Positions 8,266-16,534 of a stretch of DNA of 64,000 nucleotides are shown here, in pieces. The stretch spans positions 186,001-250,000 of the forward strand of contig NZ_JAJEJR010000002.1 in assembly GCF_021390595.1 (NCBI RefSeq). Reading direction: 5' to 3'. The notes under the pieces are model-generated. The model saw nothing but the letters and a program-made list of their open reading frames with translations. It made no database searches and was not told where the DNA came from. The position numbers were made by a program, and so were the translations under genes. Position 1 is the first letter of the stretch, and every line of letters begins with the position of its first letter. The stretch is from Paraburkholderia sp. HP33-1 (GTDB taxonomy: Bacteria > Pseudomonadota > Gammaproteobacteria > Burkholderiales > Burkholderiaceae).

Positions 8266-8463
8266 ATGAAGAAGGTCGTGACGCTCGCGGCATGTGTCGT
8301 GCTAGCTGCCTCCCTGAGTGGCTGTATGTGGGGGCCTCCTGGCGGTGGGCCGGGTGGCGGACCCGGGGGACCTGGCGGTCCGGGCGGAGGTCCCGGCGGC
8401 CCAGGCGGTGGCCCGGGTCCACGCGGCGACATCATTGCGCCTCATGCGACGCAGGTCGCGTGA
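8266..8463 (+). CDS. Small Gly/Pro-rich lipoprotein
   Basis: 65 residues. MKKVVTLAACVVLAASLSGC is a type II signal peptide with lipobox LSGC, so the mature protein would be lipid-anchored at Cys20. It continues with a low-complexity run of GPGG/GGP units and ends PRGDIIAPHATQVA. The mature chain is only about 45 residues and probably extended. The upstream in-frame extension lacks a signal and is rejected. Function unknown; the strand's repeat is prone to length variation. Confidence 0.65.
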   Translation: MKKVVTLAACVVLAASLSGCMWGPPGGGPGGGPGGPGGPGGGPGGPGGGPGPRGDIIAPHATQVA

Positions 8464-8517
8464 CCGGGCGTTCTGAGCTCGACGACCGCTAGCGAGGCGA
8501 AGCCAGGTTCATCTCGA

Positions 8518-10350
8518 CTACATAGCCGGCAAAGGATGGTTACGGCGCACGAAGCCATCGTCGCTCCACATTTCAGAACCGACTCCGTGACGCACGAAAA
8601 ACAGTCCGTCGGGATCGTATTTCTGTTTGATCCGCAGCAATCGCGGGTAATTGTCGCCCCAGTAAGCGTGCTGCCAATCCCGCTGAAAGTAGCTGCTTTC
8701 AGCCACGTAGGCACCATTGTCAGGCACGACAGTTCTAAGCTGCTCCATCGCCTTGGCGATGCGCGCTACATCCTGCCTCGCCTTGGCCAGGTTGGGCTCA
8801 TGTCCAGGCAGCCCGTCGAATGCGGGTGGCCCCTCGCTCGCAACGATCGCCAGCGCAAAGGAGCGCAATACCGCCGCATTCATCGGGGTATCCGCTGCGG
8901 CCGCTATGACGTTCGACGGCGCACCGGCGAGGCCTTTCTGGAAATGCAGCTCGATGGTCCAGTGTCGGCTTGCATCCACGAGCGCGTCGACTAACGCCGG
9001 CTGCTGACTGGCTTCCAGCAGTGCTGCAGGGAGCCATAGCGACTCGAACGCGTGAAGCACATGACCGGCTTCCGCGAGATTGGCCTGCCAGAAGAAATTG
9101 GTATTGGGCGCGCCTGGGCGATCGTCGAAAAGCACGACTCCTGGCAGTACCTTTTCGATAGCCTTTCCGTTCCAGCGGGCCCGCCCGGGGCCTGAAACAA
9201 TGGCAGGAGCAGTCATCGTCATGTCATCCTGAAGCCTGATCCAACTCCAGAACGGTTCCCACAATTGCGCGACTTCCTCGCGCGTGAGGCCCTGAGAATT
9301 CATCCCGATTTGCAGTCGGTTGCCCGGCAGCAAGGTGACGAGTTCCCCCCAGTGGCCGTTGCACAGACTGGCGGCGTAAAAGCTGACGAAACGCGTCACC
9401 AGCCGCCTGTATGCCGCATCCGAATTCGCTTTGACCGTTGACGACACATACCCGATGACCGCCGGCAGATCGTGCGTGCGCAGCGTCAGTCGGGTGACCA
9501 CGCCAAAGGTTCCACCTCCGCCGCCTTTCAGCGCCCAGAAGAGCTCCGGCTCGCTACATGCGTTGACGGTTCTGACGGCACCGTCCGCCGTCACGACCTC
9601 GGCCTCGAGCAGCGAGGCCGCCGCGATGCCAAACTGCTTCGAATAGGTCCCGAAGCCGCCTCCCTGAATGAGGCCCGCGACCCCTACAGTCCCGCATCCG
9701 CCTCCCTGGACATAGCGCCCGGCCGCACCAGTGACGGCCTCATAGGTGTGCATCCAGATCGCACCCGAGCCCACGCTTACCGCCTGCACGGGAGAGGCAT
9801 CAGGCCCGCAGCCGGTCGGCACGAACGCATCATGAACCACGATATCGCGCATGCCGCGCGTCCAGATCATGAGCGAATCCGGCGCGGTCGATGTGCCAAG
9901 ATAGGAATGCCCTCCGCCTCGCACGACGAGACGCAGCTTACGGGCGCGGGCAAAATTGACCGCCGCCGCCACGTGCCTTCTTTCCTGCGCGGCCACGACG
10001 TAGGCGCTGGGTTGCGATTCCCACGCACCCACCCAGCCACAGGTTTGTGTCAGTGCCGGTGTGTCGCCGATGAAATAGGGGTTCTTGAGTTCACGGAAGA
10101 GCGCGTCACATTGCTGAAGGTCCACAGGTTCATTGCAGGCTCTCAGCGGGGACTCGGGGCTGAACAATCGGCCGTCAACCGTGGTGCCGAGGTGCATCCA
10201 CTCGGCTTTCGTCGGCCATCCCGCATCACCGGGCCTGACTCGTCGCAGCGTTGAGGTGCCGACCGTTGTCGCATACGACTCCGCGGGCCATAGCGAGGGC
10301 AGCAAAGGAATTGCACCAAACCACCGGAGTACTTCGCGACGTCGGGCCAT
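8518..10350 (-). CDS. Exported FAD-linked oxidase, berberine-bridge-enzyme type
   Basis: 610 residues. MARRREVLRWFGAIPLL resembles a Tat-type signal (RRRE-V-L), ending near PAESYA. The PCMH FAD domain includes RGGGHSYLGTST, whose His is the usual site of covalent flavin attachment, and GGGCGTVGVAG, whose Cys is the second site in bicovalent BBE enzymes. The BBE C-terminal motif is NYPRLLRIKQKYDPDGLFF. The ATG at 10350 follows GAGGACGCAA and is preferred to the upstream start. Enzymes of this type oxidise sugars or alkaloid-like alcohols with oxygen. Substrate unknown; probably acts in the periplasm. Confidence 0.85.
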   Translation of the reverse strand: MARRREVLRWFGAIPLLPSLWPAESYATTVGTSTLRRVRPGDAGWPTKAEWMHLGTTVDGRLFSPESPLRACNEPVDLQQCDALFRELKNPYFIGDTPALTQTCGWVGAWESQPSAYVVAAQERRHVAAAVNFARARKLRLVVRGGGHSYLGTSTAPDSLMIWTRGMRDIVVHDAFVPTGCGPDASPVQAVSVGSGAIWMHTYEAVTGAAGRYVQGGGCGTVGVAGLIQGGGFGTYSKQFGIAAASLLEAEVVTADGAVRTVNACSEPELFWALKGGGGGTFGVVTRLTLRTHDLPAVIGYVSSTVKANSDAAYRRLVTRFVSFYAASLCNGHWGELVTLLPGNRLQIGMNSQGLTREEVAQLWEPFWSWIRLQDDMTMTAPAIVSGPGRARWNGKAIEKVLPGVVLFDDRPGAPNTNFFWQANLAEAGHVLHAFESLWLPAALLEASQQPALVDALVDASRHWTIELHFQKGLAGAPSNVIAAAADTPMNAAVLRSFALAIVASEGPPAFDGLPGHEPNLAKARQDVARIAKAMEQLRTVVPDNGAYVAESSYFQRDWQHAYWGDNYPRLLRIKQKYDPDGLFFVRHGVGSEMWSDDGFVRRNHPLPAM

Positions 10351-10451
10351 TTGCGTCCTCGCTGCGGATTCGTCGGCCGTCTGAGTATGCGCGATTTCAC
10401 GTATCGGGGCACGCCGCGCCACGGCGCTCCTCTTTCTGGAAGCGAGACGGG

Positions 10452-10666
10452 ATGGAAACGGTGGTGCGCGCCGTCGGCTTGAAGTCGCTGGGGATTTTCA
10501 GGTGCGCGGGAGTCAAGGTGGGCTCCGGCACCGATCTGCTCGGCCCGGGCCATCGTATGCAAAGCGACGAGTTCCGTTGCTCGACTTGAACTGCCTGAGC
10601 GACAAGGGCGAGCACATCCCGCTGGTGATGAAGGGCGGGCGCGTCGAGTTCAACGAATTGCGTTGA
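10452..10666 (+). pseudogene. Relic of a metal-dependent amidohydrolase
   Basis: Two pieces of an imidazolonepropionase-like amidohydrolase survive in different frames. The first reads AGVKVGSGTDLLGPGHRMQS before a stop at 10589. The second reads LNCLSDKGEHIPLVMKGGRV and ends FNELR at TGA 10666, matching the family C-terminus (typically ...EHIPLVMKAGRI). The roughly 60 residues that normally lie between are missing and no start region remains. It is a deletion remnant lying between two minus-strand genes. Confidence 0.65.
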
Positions 10667-10670
10667 ACCG

Positions 10671-10699
10671 GGGCGCCAGCCATTTGTTCGCCGGCGCCC
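10671..10699. terminator. Hairpin between the amidohydrolase relic and the aldo/keto reductase
   Basis: Stem GGGCGCC/GGCGCCC with a 15-base loop. It lies 20 bases beyond the stop of the minus-strand reductase and 5 bases after the relic's stop, so it may serve either strand. Confidence 0.4.
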
Positions 10700-10718
10700 G
10701 TCGATTCACCCCGGGCCT

Positions 10719-11714
10719 TTACCAGCGCTGGTGGACATGAGGCGCTACAAGGCGCTGATAGATTTCCCGCACGCGCTGCATGACCTCATCGGACAGCGGC
10801 GCGAGGTTCGCGGCTGAGGCGTTTGACGCCGACTGGGCCGCGTTTTTACTGCCAGGGATGATGACGGAGACGGCCTCCTCCATCAGGATCCAGCGCAGCG
10901 CCAGTTGCGCCATGGAGGCGTCCACGGGTACGAGGCCGCGCAGTTCGTCGACCGCCTTCAACGCGATGTCGTAGGGCACGCCGGAGAACGTCTCACCGAC
11001 GTCGAACGCCTCGCCATGCCGATTGAACGCACGATGGTCGTCCGACGCGAAAGTCGAATCAGCGGACATCTTGCCCGTGAGCATGCCGCTTGCCAGAGGT
11101 ACCCGCGCGATGACCGCCACGTCTTTCTTTTGCGCCTGCCTGAAGAACAGATCGGCGGGACGTTGACGGAACATGTTGTAGATGATCTGCACCGAAACCA
11201 CATTCGGATATTCGATCGCCTTCAGCGCCTCTTCCACCTTTTCGACCGACACGCCGTAGTAGCGGATCTTGCCGGCGGCGACGAAGTCGTCCATTGCGTC
11301 GAACACCTCGGGACGGTAATAAACCTCCGTCGGCGGGCAATGCAGTTGCACAAGGTCGAGCGTATCGACGCCCAGGTTCGCGCGACTCCGGTCGATGAAA
11401 CCTTCGAGCTCGCGCTTGTTCAGATAGCCGCTCGTCACATGCGGGTCGAGTCGGCGTCCGAGCTTGGTGGCGACAATGGGACGTTCACCGCCTCGTTGCC
11501 GCAATACATCCCGGATGATCCGTTCCGAGCGACCGTCGCCGTAGACGTCGGCGGTGTCGAGGAATGTGACACCGCCATCGAGCGCGGCGTTTAGCGCGGC
11601 CTTGGCGTCGTCTTCCGCGACACTGCCCCAAGCGCCGCCGATTGCCCATGCCCCAAAACCGATTTCGGAGACGTTCCAGCCGGTACGACCAAATTTTCTT
11701 GTCGAAAGCGTCAT
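10719..11714 (-). CDS. Aldo/keto reductase
   Basis: 331 residues, an NADPH-dependent TIM-barrel oxidoreductase that reduces aldehydes and ketones. The N-terminus MTLSTRKFGRTGWNVSEIGFG is typical of the AKR family near YajO/L-glyceraldehyde reductase types. The catalytic tetrad is visible: Asp and Tyr in FLDTADVYGDGRSE, Lys in IVATKLG, and His in LVQLHCPP. The cofactor-binding end has SVIIPGSKN. The start at 11714 is chosen over one 16 codons upstream because it begins at the family's usual site and has AGAGGAC upstream. Substrate not assignable. Confidence 0.9.
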   Translation of the reverse strand: MTLSTRKFGRTGWNVSEIGFGAWAIGGAWGSVAEDDAKAALNAALDGGVTFLDTADVYGDGRSERIIRDVLRQRGGERPIVATKLGRRLDPHVTSGYLNKRELEGFIDRSRANLGVDTLDLVQLHCPPTEVYYRPEVFDAMDDFVAAGKIRYYGVSVEKVEEALKAIEYPNVVSVQIIYNMFRQRPADLFFRQAQKKDVAVIARVPLASGMLTGKMSADSTFASDDHRAFNRHGEAFDVGETFSGVPYDIALKAVDELRGLVPVDASMAQLALRWILMEEAVSVIIPGSKNAAQSASNASAANLAPLSDEVMQRVREIYQRLVAPHVHQRW

Positions 11715-11805
11715 TTGCTTGCTCGTCCTCTCTTTTACAAAGTTACGCCCCAGGCGCTTCAATGCCCCTGCAGTAGTGCCGGCGGCCTTTGTACGTAGTG
11801 TAGCG

Positions 11806-13014
11806 CTACATGCCCATGCTCATCCCTCCGCCGGAGCTGGTGCCCGAACCCGAACCCGATCCCGAACCCGTATTCGTCCCTGCGCTCGACGTCGTATTCA
11901 GATCGATTCTTCCGTAAACACCATCGGCTTCGGCATTCGGACCCGCGGCGAAGAACAGCGTATTGGAAGGTTGATTGCTGAGGTCGTTTCCGAACGCGAT
12001 GCCCCACACACCTGGTTCGACGATCGTACCGCCGCTCGGTAAAGTGAGCGGCCCCATCGAATGACCGCTCGATGCATTGAACGCATTGATCGTGCCATCG
12101 CCGAAATTGCCGATCAGTATCGCGCCGCTCATCGAGCCGAAGTTAGCGGGTGCCTGCGCTATGCCCCAGGGCGCGTTTAGCGGGGCACCCGTCGCGAAGC
12201 GTTGCTTCAGGTTGCCCGCTGTGTCGTAGACATCCACCATGCCGAGTCCCGCGCCCGCGACGTCGTCATGCTTGGCCGCGTCCTGCATCGCGTAGGTGAC
12301 GAACAGATTCGAGCCGATCACCTGAATGCCGAATGGCGCGAATCCGGCCGGAATCGCGGGGTCCGTGAAAGCGCCTGGCATTGCAACCTTGGTAAAGGTG
12401 CTATCGAAAACGTCGATCTTGTTGTTATGGAAGTCGGTCGCGTAAAGGAAGTTGTTGCCGTTCATCGCGGCGAGCGCGAGACCTTTGTACACTGCGCCGC
12501 CCACGCCGTCGTCGTACATGACGAACGCGTTGGTTGGCCCGACGGCGGGCGCCCATGCGGTGATGGTGCCGCCTTCGCCCGTGAAGATGAATGCAGCGAC
12601 GCCGGATTTGCCATTTTCCTTGACGGTGAAGCTTTGTGTGCCGTTGAAGACGATGCCCGTGGGCGATGCCGAACCGTTCTTGCCGGCGGGTATCGTGACG
12701 ACCAGCGATTGCGGCACGCCGTTGCCGTCATAGAGCGTCGCGACATTGGTGCCGTTGTCCGCGACCCAGACGAAGCCTTGCGGATTGAAGACGACGCCCC
12801 AAGGATTTTTCAGGTTTGCGTCAGCGTGCGCGGCGGCCACTGCGCCGTCCGACACGAGGGCCGTCACATTGAACGACGACGTGGCGGGCGGGCTTGAACT
12901 GTTCGAGCTGGAGCTGCCACCACCGCTGTCACCCCCACCGCCACCGCACGACGCGAGAATCGCGATGGCCGCGCCGCATGTCACTACGCCGAACACAGTG
13001 AGGAGAGACTTCAT
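11806..13014 (-). CDS. TIGR03118-like beta-propeller lipoprotein
   Basis: 402 residues. The signal peptide ends at lipobox LASC, followed by a Gly/Ser linker. The body has repeated propeller-like units (NPWGVVFNPQGFVWVADNGT; APWGIAQAPANFGS; GVWGIAFGNDL) typical of the TIGR03118 family of NHL-like exported proteins. It ends in a Gly-Ser repeat and GGGMSMGM. The start at ATG 13014 gives a normal signal sequence. Possibly a secreted binding or scaffolding protein; no enzyme motif is seen. It stands alone. Confidence 0.75.
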   Translation of the reverse strand: MKSLLTVFGVVTCGAAIAILASCGGGGGDSGGGSSSSNSSSPPATSSFNVTALVSDGAVAAAHADANLKNPWGVVFNPQGFVWVADNGTNVATLYDGNGVPQSLVVTIPAGKNGSASPTGIVFNGTQSFTVKENGKSGVAAFIFTGEGGTITAWAPAVGPTNAFVMYDDGVGGAVYKGLALAAMNGNNFLYATDFHNNKIDVFDSTFTKVAMPGAFTDPAIPAGFAPFGIQVIGSNLFVTYAMQDAAKHDDVAGAGLGMVDVYDTAGNLKQRFATGAPLNAPWGIAQAPANFGSMSGAILIGNFGDGTINAFNASSGHSMGPLTLPSGGTIVEPGVWGIAFGNDLSNQPSNTLFFAAGPNAEADGVYGRIDLNTTSSAGTNTGSGSGSGSGTSSGGGMSMGM

Positions 13015-13210
13015 GGCCGTACTCCTTGTCGAGAACCGTTGTGTTCATTGAACGCGGACGGTGCGGCGGTTATTCCTGCGTCGAAGGGATTATTTCGCTG
13101 CGCTGGCGTGCGATCGCACTGGCTGAACTGGCTGGATGACAGCGGAGGGTGTGTAATTCAGATCCAGGGAAAACCCTAGGTTGCAATTGAATTTTCGGCC
13201 TCCAATACTC

Positions 13211-13228
13211 TGCAAACAGATTTGCGTA
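13211..13228 (+). promoter_or_regulatory. Operator dyad 1 of the gln-C45-rpiR operon
   Basis: TGCAAACAGATTTGCGTA contains the inverted repeat GCAAA-N4-TTTGC. Almost the same sequence recurs 29 bases downstream. Probable binding site for the RpiR-family regulator encoded at the end of the operon. Confidence 0.6.
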
Positions 13229-13239
13229 AAAAGTCATTG

Positions 13240-13257
13240 TGCAAATTTATTTGCGTA
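13240..13257 (+). promoter_or_regulatory. Operator dyad 2 of the gln-C45-rpiR operon
   Basis: TGCAAATTTATTTGCGTA: the same GCAAA-N4-TTTGC dyad and the same GTA tail as the first site, differing only in the spacer. It ends 32 bases before the first start codon, so binding could block transcription. Confidence 0.6.
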
Positions 13258-13289
13258 CGTTCGTCCGTTTATTTCACAAGGGGTCGCTC

Positions 13290-14036
13290 ATGAAATTCGC
13301 AGCAAAACTCGCCGCCGCTGTACTCGTCGCTGTTTCCGTCGTCAGCCAGGCAGCGCATAGCGAAACCTTGCTGATTGCCTGTGACACGGCATTCGTGCCA
13401 TTCGAGTTCAAGCAGGGTGATCAATACGTCGGCTTCGACATCGATCTCTGGAAGGAGGTCGCCAAGGATCTGAAAATCGACTACAAGCTGCAGCCGATGG
13501 ACTTCAGCGGCATCCTGCCGGCGTTGCAGACACATAACGTCGACGTCGCGCTTGCGGGCATCACGATCAAGGACGAGCGCAAGAAAGTCATCGACTTCTC
13601 GGACGGCTACTACGACAGCGGTTTCATGTTGATGGTGCCGGCGACAAGCACGATCAAGGGTCCGGACGATCTGAAGGGCAAGACACTTGCGATCAAGACG
13701 GGCACCTCGGCCGCAGACTATGCGAAGGCCAATTTCAACGGCACCGAATTGCGCGCGTTCCCGAATATCGACAATGCCTACCTCGAACTCGCAACGGGAC
13801 GTGTCGATGCTGCGATGCATGACACGCCGAACGTTCTGTACTACATCCACACCGCAGGCAAAGGCCGTGTGAAGGCTGTCGGTCCGCAGATGATGGCGCA
13901 GCAGTATGGCATTGCGTTCCCGAAGGGCAGCCCGCTCGTGCCGAAGGTCAACGCTGCCCTCGCGAAGATCAAGGCAGACGGCCGCTATTCGCAGATCTAC
14001 AAGAAGTGGTTCGGCGTCGAACCGGCCAAGTCGTAA
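13290..14036 (+). CDS. glnH: Amino-acid ABC transporter, periplasmic binding protein
   Basis: 248 residues with a cleavable signal peptide (to about residue 24, QAAHS). The family-3 solute-binding fold is clear: [51 protein letters not shown] and a C-terminal [10 protein letters not shown]. The closest common type is the glutamine-binding protein GlnH, but polar amino-acid specificity cannot be fixed from sequence. It is the first gene of an operon with a permease, an ATPase, a C45 enzyme and an RpiR regulator. Two near-identical dyads lie directly upstream. Confidence 0.9.
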   Translation: MKFAAKLAAAVLVAVSVVSQAAHSETLLIACDTAFVPFEFKQGDQYVGFDIDLWKEVAKDLKIDYKLQPMDFSGILPALQTHNVDVALAGITIKDERKKVIDFSDGYYDSGFMLMVPATSTIKGPDDLKGKTLAIKTGTSAADYAKANFNGTELRAFPNIDNAYLELATGRVDAAMHDTPNVLYYIHTAGKGRVKAVGPQMMAQQYGIAFPKGSPLVPKVNAALAKIKADGRYSQIYKKWFGVEPAKS

Positions 14037-14060
14037 CACCGGGCAGGCGGGAGGTCGGTC

Positions 14061-14717
14061 ATGCAGTTCGATTTTTCGATAGTAGTCGACGCGTTGCCTG
14101 CGCTGTTGCAGGGCGCGCGGCTGACGGTCCTCATTACGGTCGCGGGCTTGACGGGCGGCGTGCTGGTCGGGTTGCTGTTCGGCTTGATGCGCGCTTATGG
14201 TAATTCGCTGTGTCAGAAGATCGCGTTCGCGTACGTCGAGTTCGTGCGCGGAACGCCGATCGTGGTGCAGGTGATGTTCATATACTTCGCGCTGCCGATG
14301 TTGCTGAGTGTTCGCGTCGACGCGCTCACCGCTGCTATCGCCTCGATTGTGATCAACTCCGGCGCCTACATTGCCGAAATCGTTCGCGGCTCATTTCTGT
14401 CGGTGCCGCGCGGGCTCAAGGAAGCAGGCCTCGCGCTGGGCATGCCCGTCTGGCGTGTGCTCGCTTTCGTGGTAGGGCCCGTCGCGATTCGCCGCATGAC
14501 GCCCGCGCTCGGCAACCAGTTCATCGTGAGCCTGAAAGACACGTCGCTGTTCATCGTGATCGGTGTGGGCGAACTCACGCGGCAGGGCCAGGAAATCATG
14601 GCCTCGAACTTCCGCGCGGTCGAGATCTGGACGGCCGTCGCCGTTCTTTACCTGTGCATGATCGGTACGCTCACTTACGGCCTGCGCAGAATGGAGAGAA
14701 GGATGCGGATTCTATGA
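14061..14717 (+). CDS. glnP: Amino-acid ABC transporter permease
   Basis: 218 residues with about five membrane helices. The His/Glu/Gln permease signature is visible: YVEFVRGTPIVVQVMF near residue 57 and the cytoplasmic coupling loop EAGLALGMPVWRVLAFVVGP. The C-terminal half has SLKDTSLFIVIGVGELT. The start follows GGGAGGTCGGTC. Its TGA overlaps the ATG of the next gene (ATGA), so translation is coupled. Confidence 0.92.
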   Translation: MQFDFSIVVDALPALLQGARLTVLITVAGLTGGVLVGLLFGLMRAYGNSLCQKIAFAYVEFVRGTPIVVQVMFIYFALPMLLSVRVDALTAAIASIVINSGAYIAEIVRGSFLSVPRGLKEAGLALGMPVWRVLAFVVGPVAIRRMTPALGNQFIVSLKDTSLFIVIGVGELTRQGQEIMASNFRAVEIWTAVAVLYLCMIGTLTYGLRRMERRMRIL

Positions 14718-15457
14718 GCACGACGAACGGTCACATGGTGCAGTTCAAGAAGGTCACGAAGCGCTTCGGTAAAACTACCGTGCTGGAAGGCGTCGATCTG
14801 AATATCGGCGCGGGCGAAGTCGTGGTGCTGATCGGGCCGTCAGGCTCCGGCAAGTCGACGTTGCTTCGCTGCATCAACGCGCTCGAGCAGATTGACGGCG
14901 GCGATCTGGTTGTCGATGGCATCAGCGTGCTGGCGGGACCGAAGAAAGTCCGCGAAATACGCCAGGAAGCGGGCATGGTGTTTCAGCAATTCAACCTGTT
15001 CCCGCAACTGACCGCACTTGAAAACGTCGCGTTCGGACCGCGCCAGGTGCGCGGCATGTCGAAGGCGGATGCCGAGGCGCTTGCGCATGAACTGCTGGCG
15101 AAGGTGGGGCTGGCCGAGCGTGTCGGTCACTATGCAAACGAGCTGTCGGGCGGACAGCAGCAGCGCGTAGCGATTGCCCGCGCGCTCGCCGTGCGGCCTA
15201 AGCTCATGTTGTTCGACGAGCCGACCTCCGCGCTCGATCCCGAACTGCGCCAGGAAGTGCTGCGCGTGATGCAGTCGCTCGCCGAGGAGGGCATGACGAT
15301 GGTCGTCGTTACCCACGAGATGGCGTTCGCGCGCAGGGTAGGCACACGGCTCATTTTCATGGAGCATGGACAGATCGCGGTTGACGGATCTCCGGCTGAA
15401 CTGCTGGATAATCCGCCCAATCAGCGTCTGCGAGATTTCCTGCAACACGTCGAATAA
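14714..15457 (+). CDS. glnQ: Amino-acid ABC transporter ATP-binding protein
   Basis: 247 residues. Walker A GPSGSGKST (about 41-49), Q-loop FQQFNLFPQLT, signature LSGGQQQRVAIARAL, Walker B LMLFDEPTSALDP and switch His VVTHEMAFAR are all present. It drives import by the upstream permease. The ATG overlaps the permease stop by 4 bases. The longer ORF that overlaps the permease gene is a shadow extension. Confidence 0.93.
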   Translation: MSTTNGHMVQFKKVTKRFGKTTVLEGVDLNIGAGEVVVLIGPSGSGKSTLLRCINALEQIDGGDLVVDGISVLAGPKKVREIRQEAGMVFQQFNLFPQLTALENVAFGPRQVRGMSKADAEALAHELLAKVGLAERVGHYANELSGGQQQRVAIARALAVRPKLMLFDEPTSALDPELRQEVLRVMQSLAEEGMTMVVVTHEMAFARRVGTRLIFMEHGQIAVDGSPAELLDNPPNQRLRDFLQHVE

Positions 15458-15466
15458 ACTGGATTC

Positions 15467-16534
15467 ATGTCTTCACTCGATTTCATCGAAATTTCTGGCT
15501 CGCCGTTCGAGGCGGGCGAAGCGTTGGGGCGCTTCGGCGCGGCGGCGGTTCATCGACACTTGCTGCACACCGACGCATGGCTTACCGTGATGCGCTGGCG
15601 TGGCAGCCCCGTGGCCGCCGATCTTGCGATGCACACCGAGACGCGTTTTCCGCGCGTCTGGGCTGAATTGCAGGGATTGGCCCGTGGTCTGCGCCTGCCC
15701 TTCGAAGACGTTTTCCTCTGGAATTGCCGCGGTGATGTCTGGGCCATGTCGCCCGACGGTTGCACGACGCTGCAACTGCCTCACACTCCTGACGCGGGCG
15801 TGCGGCGGATCGCTCATAACGAGGACGGCGATCCCGGTTTCTCCTCAGATTGCGCCATTGCGCAGTGCCGGATTGAAGGCAGTCCGGGCTTCGCTGCGTT
15901 TGTGTATCCGGGGTCGCTGCCCGGACATACGTTCGCTGTCACCGATGCAGGGCTCGTCGTCACCGTCAATAACTTGCGCCAGCGGCGAGTGGTCGCCGGC
16001 GTGCCGCGTATGGTGCTCACGAGAGCCGTGCTCGATGCGACGGATCTCGACATGGCCGTCTCGTTGCTGCGCGACGCGCCGCGTGCGGGTGGCTTTCATC
16101 TCACGCTCGCGCATCGCGCGCACGCGACGCTTCTGAGCGTCGAGTTCAGTGCCTATGGCTGCTCAGTACGCGAAATCACGGAGCCCTCGCTGCATGCGAA
16201 TCATGCGATTCATCCGGAAATGGCGCACTTCTCGCAGGTCATCACGGATTCTTCGCAACATCGGCAAACGCGTGGAGACACGCTGCTCGCACAGACTCGA
16301 ACGACCGGAGAAATGCCGGACCCGCTCGCCATTCTGGCCGATCAGGAAGACGCTTCATTGCCGATCTATCGCGACGACCCACGTGATCCCGATGACGAAA
16401 ACACACTCGCGACCGCCCTCATTACGGTCAAGGAGACTCACGTAGAATGGGAGGTTTATGAACATCCCGGGAGTCGCGCCCGGTATCGAATGATCAATGG
16501 CCACAAGCAAGCAGACACCGCCGCACACGACTGA
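15467..16534 (+). CDS. C45-family autoproteolytic acyltransferase/peptidase
   Basis: 355 residues of the Ntn-hydrolase C45 family (acyl-CoA:6-aminopenicillanic acid acyltransferase type). The likely nucleophile is the Cys of DGCTTLQ, where self-cleavage between Gly and Cys would expose it as the new N-terminus. Supporting motifs are ISGSPFEAGEALG at the start, RRIAHNEDGDPGF after the Cys, and VNNLRQRR. It starts 9 bases after glnQ and overlaps the next gene by 38 bases. In bacteria these enzymes cleave or transfer amides; beside an amino-acid importer a role in releasing amino acids from acylated substrates is inferred. Confidence 0.82.
   Translation: MSSLDFIEISGSPFEAGEALGRFGAAAVHRHLLHTDAWLTVMRWRGSPVAADLAMHTETRFPRVWAELQGLARGLRLPFEDVFLWNCRGDVWAMSPDGCTTLQLPHTPDAGVRRIAHNEDGDPGFSSDCAIAQCRIEGSPGFAAFVYPGSLPGHTFAVTDAGLVVTVNNLRQRRVVAGVPRMVLTRAVLDATDLDMAVSLLRDAPRAGGFHLTLAHRAHATLLSVEFSAYGCSVREITEPSLHANHAIHPEMAHFSQVITDSSQHRQTRGDTLLAQTRTTGEMPDPLAILADQEDASLPIYRDDPRDPDDENTLATALITVKETHVEWEVYEHPGSRARYRMINGHKQADTAAHD

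Noticed and set aside
8187..8435. Minus-strand proline-rich ORF opposite the small lipoprotein
   Set aside because: It is the mirror of the Gly-Pro repeat; only the + strand has a signal peptide and lipobox.
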